The notes under the pieces are model-generated. The model saw nothing but the letters and a program-made list of their open reading frames with translations. It did no database searches and was not told where the DNA came from. From contig OX637354.1 of NCBI GenBank assembly GCA_951799405.1, positions 1,488,001 to 1,552,000 on the forward strand: a stretch of 64,000 bases of DNA, given 5' to 3'. Made by a program: the position numbers and the translations under genes. Shown one piece after another: positions 19,331-31,100 of the stretch. The DNA is from Agapetus fuscipes (lineage: Eukaryota; Arthropoda; Insecta; Trichoptera; Glossosomatidae). Numbering within the stretch: the first letter of the stretch is position 1; every line of letters starts with the position of its first letter.

Positions 19331-20400
19331 TTATTTTTATTATCGATCAATATACTACAAGATGGAACATCAGAGCCGTTTGGTGGGCCAAATTTCTGAG
19401 GTTTTGTTATAATCAGTCACCAGGGAGCCCTCAAGGAGTACTGTCAAATAAAAAACTGTTGTCAATTTACTGTCACCTTAATGCTTGTTTGTCTTATCTC
19501 CAACAGAGATAATATTTCACGTGAACAATGTTTGCATGTGTACCGGACAAATGTGTCTTATGAATATTGGAACTTGATTTTGAAAATATTTAAAACAACT
19601 CTCATATTATTGTGTTGTACATTTTTTTCTTAGCTCATATTGTGTAGAATGTGATTCTTAAGACAATTTCATTGAAAGGTCATCTTTGAATCGTATGGTC
19701 GATAAGCCAAACAAGCACTGGGGCGATGGTATGTCTCTTTGTTTTGACGTATGAAGCTGCTGCATTTAATACCTGTAGGGTTCTGCGGCACATGCATCGC
19801 TATGGGAAAAACTGATGTAGGTACGCCGTCTATCTCTGTTAAATTGATTGACAACTATGCTTTTTACCAGAATCATTTCAAAGAGATTTTGTTTAGCAAA
19901 CCAAATGTTCAAAGTTTGATTCCATTTGATTAATTTTACCTCATTTTATTTAGATTATACAATAAAAAACAATAATACCTGCTCCTTCCAAAACAGGAAA
20001 AAATCAACTTAAAATAAAGTAGTTGATTTGAGGACAGGCATCTCAATTGTAAAAATAAAGAAGTCTCTAAAAGATGTTTATTGAAAGATTTTAATAATTT
20101 AAAAAAAAATCATGTAAGTTTAATTTTTTTTAATTGAAAATATCATTATTTCATTTTTGTTGTTTTGAAAAATTTAAAGGAAGACTTATATATTGACTTA
20201 TATATTATTTTGTGAAATACAATATTAAATATATTTATTTATAAAATGATAAATATTTAGATTTTTACAGTGTTTTTCAAAATTGTGTTGTGCCAAGAGT
20301 TAAAGAATTAAAAAAATCACACTTTTTGCATTTTAAGAAAATCTGTGTTAAGAATAAAATAGTCAATAAACATTTTTTCAAATAATTTTCAATGTATCGA

Positions 20401-21303
20401 TACCTTAAAGGTAAAACTGAATAAGTGACATATTAAGCTAACATGGGTTTCTCAGATAAATACACCTTTTTCCTCTATTTTCTACGAGAGAAAACACTAC
20501 AAAAGTGTGAAAATCCTGCAGTTAAGAACCTTTTCATGAGTAAGTTAGTTCATTATAATTAGTTCACTTAGGCCCGGTATTTCGAAGTATCGTATTTTAG
20601 TTAAATCATCATAATATTTCACTCACCGAATTTCGCCAGTAGATATTTAGTAACTTTGCGGCTGACCACACATGCTGTAAAAATTGGTTCACTTTGCCAA
20701 TGTCACCCCTGTTACAGGGAAGGACGGCAAGAGTTGCAGGGTGTATGTCCATTTGAGATTTGGTTTTTATGTTGTAGGCTCACATGAGGCATGTGCAAGC
20801 GCAAACTTGTACATGTCTGGTTGTGAGAATGCATGTAATGTGAATCTCCAATGTAACATATCTTTGCAACTTAGATTAGATTAGATTAGATTAGATTAAT
20901 TTACGATTTTCAAGATGGCGTCGTCGTCACTGACAGCAGCTGTTCTTTTTTAATGTAAGGATACATCAAAATTGTTGCAAACTGAACATTTTATGTATTG
21001 CTTACTAGCTTTATGAAGGTTAGGCATTTGATTTTTATAAACAGTTGTTTGTTTCAAAGCTTTTAAATGGCGTTGTAATTATTTACAAGATTTGGGGGCG
21101 GGGCATGTCACTTCGGTAATTCTCGGTTTTAGTTAACTCGAACTTGAGTATTTTGAATAATAGTTCAAGTAATAGTTAACTAAAATATTACTCAACTTGA
21201 ATACACGAGGCCTTACTGTGAGAAGTTACACCCAATAAATGTTTTATCCACGATTTCTCAAATCAGTGATTCAGCACTTATTCAGTTTTACCTTTAAGGT
21301 GGC
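20401..21303. mobile_element. Inverted-repeat element with nested MITE and family A
   Basis: Ends CCTTAAAGGTAAAACTGAAT (left) and ATTCAGTTTTACCTTTAAGG (right) are perfect inverses. Shorter relatives are at 2632-2740 and 51712-51916. Most of its length is a nested insertion at 20571-21212. Confidence 0.85.
20571..21212. mobile_element. MITE with TTA target duplication, carrying family A
   Basis: Starts GGCCCGGTATTTCGAAGTAT, ends ATACACGAGGCC; inner TTTTAGTTAA/TTAACTAAAA are inverted. TTA flanks it at 20568-20570 and 21213-21215, and the uninterrupted site is present in relatives at 2632 and 51830. TTA duplications suggest the PIF/Harbinger group. A family A copy occupies 20660-20900. Confidence 0.85.
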
Positions 21304-22096
21304 GATATATAGAAATTAGTTTATTTTTATTGGATAGGTACTGACCAGTGGCGAAGGGTGCCATACAACTCGATTCCCATCGGCTTCCGTTTTAAAATGA
21401 GGCAACAAAGTAGTTAAAAAATATAGGCACAAAGTAAAAAAATACATTTAAACCAAAGAAACAATACATATTTCTCCCCCATTGAAACCATGCAGTCTAC
21501 TTTATTATCATTTCTGCCTCATTTTAAACGGGAAACCGATGGGAATCGAGTTGTATGGCACCCTACCCACTGATAGGTACCTACATACTAGAAAGATCTA
21601 CAAAAATAAATCCTTCAGAATTTGTATGTATAAATATGACAGATCATAAGTCCTGTGACTCCCATCTCATCCTGACTCTGTGATTTGGGTCTTGAATTTT
21701 TAAAAAGTAATGATCTGACTCGACGAAACTTTGGATTGCGTAGCTACTCGTATTTCACAAAAATACATTAAAAAAGGTGAAAGAAAATAAGTTTTGTTTT
21801 TCATATTAGAAAGTACTGAGATCATTGAAATAAAAAAAATGTATTTTTAGATATATATATATTGGCCTTGCTGGTTTCAAAAAATATTTTTGAATCATTT
21901 TGGTCATTTTTTGTGAAAATTTTCTTCATAGGCCGATGATTTTTCGATGGTTTCATATAGTTAAAGATGTCATCGCTCGTTTGATTGGTATTTCAGCCGT
22001 TTATGATGTTTCTCTTTGGTCTTTCCTTTGCTTGGACTCTTTCTTGATGTGTTTGCTGAAAGACCCGGGTTGGATTGGTAGATCCTGTGGATTCCT

Positions 22097-22128
22097 TTAG
22101 TTCTTCGAAGTGAGGATGGTGACGAATT
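22097..22128 (-). CDS. Calmodulin-like gene, last coding exon
   Basis: GTTTCAG precedes AATTCGTCACC; the 32-nt exon encodes [10 protein letters not shown] and TAA at 22099-22097. It completes the last EF-hand helix in the usual place (calmodulin ends EFVTMMTSK). The 1.95-kb preceding intron holds a solo LTR and MITEs. Confidence 0.9.
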
Positions 22129-25100
22129 CTGAAACAAACAAAAAATAAATTGAATCAGCGTTTAAGCTTACACGGCCGGCCGATGATGCTGGAGAGAAGT
22201 TTTCCGGGATCTGTTGCCGTGGTCTGTGGGAGCTGGAGCTTCCGGATGTTTTGCTTATATCTACGATGGGCTTCTTCAACGTGAAAGTGCAATGATGAAG
22301 ATGATCTTGATGTAAAATGTGATGAAAGTGTGGGTATACTTGGGATTTAAATATGAAAAATGACAAACCACCCATACTATAACAAATGGTTCACTTTGCC
22401 AATGTCATTCCTGTTTCAGGGAAGGTCAGCAAAAGTTGCAGGGCTTATGCTTATTTGAGGTTAGGATTTGAATTTGTAAGGACACATCCAGCATTTGTAA
22501 GCGCTCACTCACACATGTCTGTTTGTAGGCATGCATTTAATATGAATTTTAAACGTTATATACCTTTGCAACTTATATTATTGTTATGTAAATAGTAGAT
22601 TAATATAGGTGTACATCCTGGGTAGTGATAGTTATTATAGTATTATGTCAAAAGTAGATTAATATAGCTGTACACTGTAGGTAGCAATAATTATAGGCTT
22701 AAGAAATCTAGAAACTAAATGATCCTTTTGTACTCTTGAAGTTGGTAGAACGTTCGAAAGTTTTGCTCGCAAATTAGCTCCTAGAGACTTCTCACTGCCT
22801 CAGTTCTTGTTTATCGTAAACGCCATTGAGAAAATTTTACATGAGCAATGTTTGCATGTGTACTGGACCAATGTGTCTTATGAAAACAAGAAATTTATTT
22901 ACCAAATATTTAAAAGAACTCTCACACTATCGAGTTTTACGGTTTTTCTTAGCTCAGATTGTGTAGAATTTGATTCATAAGACAACTGCATGAAAAAGTC
23001 ATATTTGACAAGATTGGCGTATACGATAAACAATAACTGAGGGAGCGTTCTGTCACTACAGTATATAAGGAGCAAAATTGGATACAGCAAGTCAGTTAGA
23101 TAGTCGCCTTTGATTGAAGAGTGTGAGCGGTGCTGAACTGTGAAAATAAATTTGAGTTGCAAAAAGTGTTAAAAATAAATATAATTAATTGTAAAAATAA
23201 ATTAAGTGAAAATAAAGATCCTGAAAGAATACCTGTACGTTTTAATTTAGAGACTTTCCGAACCCAAAAACATTACATTATATTAAGGGTTTGGGTACAC
23301 AAACCCTTACGGGCATTGTGAAGATTTGTTTTAAATTAATAATGTAAAAAAAAAGCACAAAAATTTTCTTCACGGGTTGATTTATTTCCTCAAGTGCTTT
23401 CAAGTTGTCCTCTTGATAATTATGTCATAACATCAATAGCCTTCAAGGAAGAAAGCTTCACCTCGTAAAGAAAAACTTTGTGTTTTATTTTGACACTATT
23501 AATTAATTATGTGTTTTTTCAGGTTAGACCATACTCTATTGGCAGTTTTTTTATCTGCCGACGTTTTGCTTTCACGAGCGGAAAGCATTCTCAAGGCGAG
23601 TTATCAAAGAGACTTTGGGGTGTACGTTGTATTCGCAGTCGTTTGCTGTTCGCACAATTTGTCATATCCCCCCCTTAGTGCTTGTTTGTCTTTAATCCGT
23701 TAGAGGTTATTTCAATGAGCAATGTTTGCATGTGTACTGAACCAATGTGTCTTATAAAAACTGAAAATTGATTTTAAAAATATTTAAAACAACTCTCACA
23801 TTATCATGTTTTGCGTTATTTTCTTAGCTCAGATTTTGAAGAATGTGATTTAGACAATGTCATTTAGAGGTCATCTTTAAATCCAATGATAGATAAGCCA
23901 AAAAGACACTGCGGGAACGATAATATACAGCTTATCATGAAAGAGAATGTGAAAGTTTAAAACTTTATTGACAAATCTTGTCACAGATCATGTCATCCAC
24001 TTCCTCGTCGCTGAGCTAACTAACTTAACCTAATCTAACACTAAGAAAAAGTGGAAAGAGAAGACGAGGGCTGTTACCATCATAGTTGACCATGCCGTCC
24101 CCGTCGATGTCTGCCTCGCGGATCATGTCGTCCACCTCCTCCTCGCTGAGCCTCTCCCCCAGGTTGGTCATGACGTGCCGCAGCTCCACGGAGGATATCA
24201 GACCGTCGTTGTTCTTGTCAAACACTCTGGAATGTGACGGAAGATGACACTTTAACGAAACCCATGCAAAAGCAATGTTGGGTAGAAGAATTTTCTAGCT
24301 AAGGAACTTCTGTGACTGTACGGGGCTGAGAAATGTGAAGGAGCTCCGAAAGACCTACGCTCAAGTGATAGTCAACATTGGGGGAACCTGACAAGACAAA
24401 AAAAGTAGAAAAATAATATAGTGGATGCCGATTTCATGATCCCCCTTTATGGTGGTCAGCCAAAGAAGCAGTTCAATCACTTTCAATCTGTGTTGAATGC
24501 GGCAGCAAGACTCATATTCGGGATATCCAAATTCTCTCACATCACTCCGCTGTCAAAAAAACTACATTGGCTTCGCTTGCCAGAGAGGGTGGTCTACTGT
24601 GTTTGTTTGATGATAGGTATATAAAGCCATCAATGGATTGGCTCTAGACGGGTGGATCAAATAAAAACAGCGCTCACCAAATCTTTATCTTAATATTATT
24701 ATGTCATTAAAGATATGTTATTGCCCACCTGAAGGCCTCTCTCAGTTCATCCTCCCCGTCGGCTCCCTTCATCTTCTTGGACATCATCTGCAGGAACTCG
24801 TTAAACTCAATGGTGCCGTTGCCATCTTGGTCCACCTCGTTAACCATGTCGCGGAGCTCTGTCTCTGGAATCACAGAACAAACATTCAAAACATGGCGCT
24901 AACCTAAAATTGCCATCAAACAGTCTTGTTGTCAACTGGTCAACATGTGGCATCCCCAGTTTGCAGGTGCGTTCATAGGGTATAAGCAAATACGTCGGTT
25001 TTATGGCCGCGGGAATCAAGTCGGGTTATTTGGAACCGGATAACGTTGGTTGGAATCCCGCAACGATAACTACGACCCTGGTTCAACAGATGCCGTTGCA

Positions 25101-28100
25101 TGCAAACAAGCTTCTGCTTTCGCATGAAGACAACTGGCCAGGCAAAATAGGTTGGTGGATTGTATTCCTTTCCACAAATCTAATAAAAATAAAAATAAAC
25201 AGAATAAATATTTTCTTCTATACTTACCTACCATTAAAATAACTCATTTAAAATAGACTGAAGTGCTAACAATGGCAAATTTTGAATTTTAAATCTTAAT
25301 ATGAAGCTTACATGTATTTTTTACCATAGATTGCCTATTAAGAATTTACCATTAAGTAAATACTGTTAACATACCTACCAAGATACATTCACATTCTTGT
25401 CTATGGTAGTTTTTGCTGCTAACTTTATGTCAGTGTATTTTGACACATGGGCGTACGCCGCGTACCCAGGATCAAATCTAGGGGGGGGCAGGTTTTGGAA
25501 AATTGAAGATCATCGTCACCAAAATATATCGCCGACGGCGGGGGGAGGTAGGCACTTAATTTCCTCTAGGGGGGGGGGGGGTGTAAGACATTATCGAATA
25601 ATGGTAATTTTAGTAATTGCAATACAATTTTGGATTATTTAGGTCAATTTTTCTCTTCCAGGGGGGCCCCCCCCTGGAAGAGAAGCTGCCCAGCTGCCCC
25701 CCCCCCTGGCTCTTCCTAGGTACGCCCATGTTTTGACAGCTGCTTCCTGTTCCGTCTCTAGCTCTAGAACCTGTGTGCTAGCAACATGCCCACTTGAGTT
25801 CATCCAATTTAATGGAATACAATCCTGTGCTAATGGTGACAATGTGTTAAATAAATATTAGGATCAATAGTAAACCAGTGTTGGAGACATTATTTGGAAT
25901 ATTTGTCTAAAACTTTGTACCTAAACAACAGAATGGCTTAATTCGGGCATTGCCTTAGATTTAGATTTAGATTAGCCTACTTATTAGACATGCCTGTGCC
26001 TGTATTTTTTTTAAGAAATCCTGTGCGGGAGACTCCCTAGATTCTAAAGACCCTAGGGGTCTATGACACTTGTTGTAGTGCCGCAGAGGTGTACGAGCTT
26101 GGTCGTCGCTACAAAGCGCCAATACTCAAGCAAGACCCAGTTGCTGTAAGGCTGGGTGGACCTTTGGTGACCGGTCATTGGTAAAGGTTTATGAATTTTT
26201 CAACCCAGCGAAGAGCACATTCGAAATATATATGGTATATTTTTGTGCTCCGCCGGGATCCGAATCCACAACCTTCCATTTACGAGTCCAAAGTGTTGCC
26301 ACTACGGACTACAGACCGGTACAAGATGCCAACGACACGCGGTGTACCTGAGCGGTTACCCATCCAAGCACTGACCGCGCCCAATGTTGCTTAACTTCGG
26401 TGATCTATGGGAACCGGTGCTTTCAACATGGCTAACGTCGTTAACAAGGGATTGAAGGGAGGAAACTGTATGGGATGCAGTTGGATGGAATTTTTTTTAC
26501 CTGTGGGTCTTTGTCCTAGGGATCTCATGACGACTCCTAGTTCAGCCATTGTGATCTGCCCGTCTTCATCTTTATCGAACAGCATGAACGCCTCCTTGAA
26601 TTCTGAAAAAGACAAGATATACAAGATTAGAGCATTTCCTTGCATGCTTTTCAAGATAGAAATCAAATGAAGAAGACATATTCAGTAAGCTGGAACTACA
26701 GTACCCATATGCAAACGACTCCAGGGCTGGAAGTCTCATCACCACAGTAATTATTACCTACCGAATATCGGTAATATTTGTATGAAGACATATTAACATA
26801 TCTAAAAATGCTCGATTGGCGGTACACAGTGGCATACTTTTACCCACCTTGATGTATGGTAGCGAAGCCTGGACGGTGAATGAAAGTGAAATTAGTAAAG
26901 TCCATACTGTTGAAATGGACTTTCTAAGAAGTAGGTATGATTGGGAAAAAACGGAGTGACAGAGTGAGGAATGATTTTGTAAGAGAAGAATGTGGTGCAA
27001 GAGAAAGTGTGAAAGTGAAGATTAAAAGAAGTTTGTTAAGATGGTTTGGGCATATGGAGAGAATGAATGAGGAAAGACTGACGAAGAAAGTATATGTTGG
27101 TAGAATAGATGGATGTCGTGGTAGAGGAAGACCGAGAAAGGTATGGATGGACCAAATATCCGAAATTGTGAATGAATGGAATATCCAGAGTCATAATAAA
27201 AGAAGAGCCTGTATGAAGAAGGTTATGACTCTGGAGGAAATGAAAGAAGTATGTAAGGACAGAAAGAAATGGCAGTTGATCTGTAATGTTGGCGGCTAGG
27301 GTTTATTAAATTGGAGTTTGTTTTTATTTGTAAATGGATATTTTGTATTTGGATATTATTATTTAGTGATGTATAAAATGTAATTTGTCGTGTGTGTGTG
27401 TGTTCCTTGACTTATAGGTTGGTATGCGGCTGACCACCCATGCTGTAAAAATGGTTCACTTTGCCAATGTCACCCCTGTCTCAGGGAAGGACGGCAAGAG
27501 TTGCAGGGTGTATGTCCATTTGAGATTTGGTTTTTATGTTGTAGGTTCACATGAGGCATGTGCAAGCCCGAACTTGTACGTGTCTGGTTGTGAGAATGCA
27601 TGTAATGTGAATCTCCAATGTAACATATCTTTGCAACTTAGATTAGATTAGATTAGAAGACCTGTCAATCCAAGACGTCCGCAAGTGCGAATAACTGATT
27701 AGTCTTCACACAAATATTATCGATATTCGGCAGGTAAAAATTACCGTGGTGATGAGACTTCCAGCCCAGGATAGTTAAAATACCTCGGATGATGAACATT
27801 CCGGTGACAGATCACTCAAACTTCCCAGGATATGGTATATAGTACACAATGTCAAGGCCAACAAGGAAGTCTTAGGAGTAATGGGATCATGAAGGTTTTT
27901 TTAAGTGCCCTTGGGGTGGCTAGTGCCACTAAACAGCGCTATATAAAAATGGCCCAATTATTGTTATTATTATTATTAAGGGAAGCGGTACTAGACAGAG
28001 AGTCCTGGAAGATTGTGATGCAGGAGAATCTTCTAGTTATTTATCACAAAACGACACTAAAAATATTGTTATGTAAATAGGCAAAATGTAAATATTAAAA

Positions 28101-31100
28101 TATGTATAAGTATTAGTTATAGGAACTCTTTATTGTATTGGTGGGTAGAATTGATAATTGTGTGTAAATAGAGAAGTCACTAGATTACTTTAATTATGTA
28201 TGTGCTTCGAGAACAGTCTAGCAACAATGTGTTCTCAACAGTTCCATCTTCTTAGTATAAAAAGGGTGCAAGTTGCTTGCACTAGGAGTCAGTCTTCTGC
28301 AAGCTTCACAAATACATTGAACAAATTCGACCAGTGAACTAAAACCAGTGTAATGAAATAAATGAGAGTGTCTTTGTAAAATTAAATATAAACGTGTAAA
28401 ATAAATGAGTAAAAAGAAGAGTAGTTTTATTTGAAAAGTATCCGAACCAAAAATTGTAACAATATTGTTAGGAGTTTTAGGCTTACACAGCCAGCCGATG
28501 ATGCAGAAGAGTTGCTTTCCGGGATCTGTTGCCGTTGTCTGTGGGAGCTGGAGCTTTTCAACTGACAAACGCACACATGAAGACGCAACAAAGGTCAGTG
28601 TTATACCCCTGTACAGGATTTTGGACAGGAGTCCTAGGTCGCTGGTTTCTTGGGGATGGTCTTCAACAAAAATCTTGAATCTTGGTTGATATGTTGGTTT
28701 TGTATTTCAGGTATACATTTTACAACAGTGGATTGGAGAATTTATCACAGAGTAACTAGGCAGAATATTACTTACATGGTTAAAGACACAGTCCGAGTAA
28801 ATGAACCAGTACTCAGAATATAACAAGAAAAGGAACAATTTGTTCTGCGAACATTTGCTTTTAAAGCATAATAATACAACCCACATATATATATACATAC
28901 CTATATATATTTTTTTTAATTGTGCACAACAGGTCACCCTTATTACAGTGCACCCTCACAGCTATCAACATGCTGGGAGGAACTCTTTTGCAAGATTTTT
29001 AAGTGTTAATAAATTACACTCAAAAATGTATATTTTAGACTTATTTAAGAGCTTTATACTCCGAGTCACAGGGTGTTGCGCCACGACATCAGTAATCAGT
29101 ATCAATATGAAATGATAACCATAACAGATGTCAGCTAATGGGAATAATTGACCAATCAGATTCTGACACGTCATCTCTTCACTGAGCTAAGATGAATTAT
29201 GCTTCACTGAACTGAGACTATAATCTTTTTATACCTACCATTATACATTATTATTTAAAGTAAAGAATTCCTATATCATCACCGAATCTTTCATATTTTC
29301 TCAAACAACCCCACAGTTTAACATTCATAGTTAACAGATGTCGCTGCTTCACAACACAACACACATGTAGAGTGACATCATTTTCATAGTTAAATCATTT
29401 CACATAGTTTCATCAAGATCATCTTTATCATTGCACTTTCACGCTGAAGAAGCTTATCGAAGACATGAGCAAAACGTCTGGAAGCTCCAGCTCCCGCAGA
29501 CCATGCCAACAGATCCCGGAAAGCATCTCGATCCAGCTCTAAAAATGCAGTCTGTGTATTTGTTTGAATATGAAATAGAAGGCGTCAAAAGAGTGATAGC
29601 CAAGGTTGAGGGGACCTTACTAATAGGAGAAGATGAACAGTTCTTACCAGCAACTTGGTCTTCTGTCAGTCCATACTCAATCTGAAACAAAAAATAACAT
29701 TTTGTTGAATTCTTAAGCCAATTCTCCAGCAAGACCCATTAGCTGTAAGGCTAGAATGGACCTTTGGTGACCGGTCTTTGGTAAAGGTACATAAATTTTT
29801 CAACTCAGCAAAGAGAATATTTGGAAATGTAAATAGTATTTTTTGTGTGCTCTGCCGCGATTCAAACCCATGACCTACGATTTACGAGTCTGAAGCATTA
29901 CCACCTAAGTTACTACCTAAGGATCGGTCGGTTTTGTGATATTTTAGCAAAAAAGCACAATGAGATGGTTCGGACATTTTGAAAGAATGTATGATGAACG
30001 AATAACAAAGAAAGCGTACAGAGGAAAGCATGGAAGGGTAAGACCGAGGAAGGAATGGATAGACCAAATGGGTGAGATTGAGAAAGAATGGAACCTGCAG
30101 AGTGAGAGTAAGAGAAGAGTGTGTATGAAGAAAGTGATGAATGTTGAAGAGATGAAAGAAATACGCAAGGACAGAAAAAATGGAGACGCATCTACGGAGA
30201 TACTAGCCACTCCTATTGGAACGGCAGCAGGATACAAACAGTCAACATACACAAACTGATCTTGTCTCCAAGTTGCTGGTCATCCTCCTCAGTCTTCTGT
30301 ACTCCCTCCCATACTTCTCTTCAATCTGCTCCGAAGTTGTCGCCATCTCTTTCCGTTCCTCTTCTTCACTAACTACTCTCTTTTCATCCACTTTGTCCAT
30401 CTACTTCTCTATCATCACTGAACTCTTATTTCTTCATTTTATCACTTTCGTTGTAATTCACTTAAAATATATATATCATTTTTATAACAAGTTTGATGTA
30501 ATCTATAATCTAAGTTGCAAAGATAGAATTAATTTCAGATTAAGTAGACATGTATAAGTTAGTGCTTACACATGCCGCATGTGCACCTACAACATAAAAA
30601 CTCAAGGTCAAATGAACACAATCCCCGCAACTTTTACCAACCTTCCCGGAAACAGGGAAAAGAGAACCCTTTTTTACAGCACGGGTGATCGGCCTCATAC
30701 CAACCTATAAGTCAAGTAATGAATAATGATTTTGATTTAAATATGGTAAATATAGGTTGCAAAGATATAACACATTCAAGATTTATATTACACGCATTTA
30801 CACATGTAGGTATGAGGCTGACCATCCATACTGTAAAAAATGGCTCACTTTGCCAATGTCACCCTGTTCCAGGGAAGGTCAGCAACAGTTGCACGGCTTA
30901 TGTTCATTTGAGATTGGGTTTTATGTTGTAAGTCCACATGCAGCATGTGTAGGAGCCAACTTATACGTGTCTGTCTATGGGAATGCGTTTAATATGAATC
31001 TTAATTGTAATATATCTTTGAAATTTACATAGGTATAGACTATAAAACCTTGCAACTCAGATTAATGTTTTTTTTTTTTATAATAAATAAACAAAGAAAA

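Noticed and set aside
26937..27299. 120-codon ORF as a host gene
   Set aside because: It is the C-terminus of an RTE reverse-transcriptase ORF, repeated in many copies in the window.
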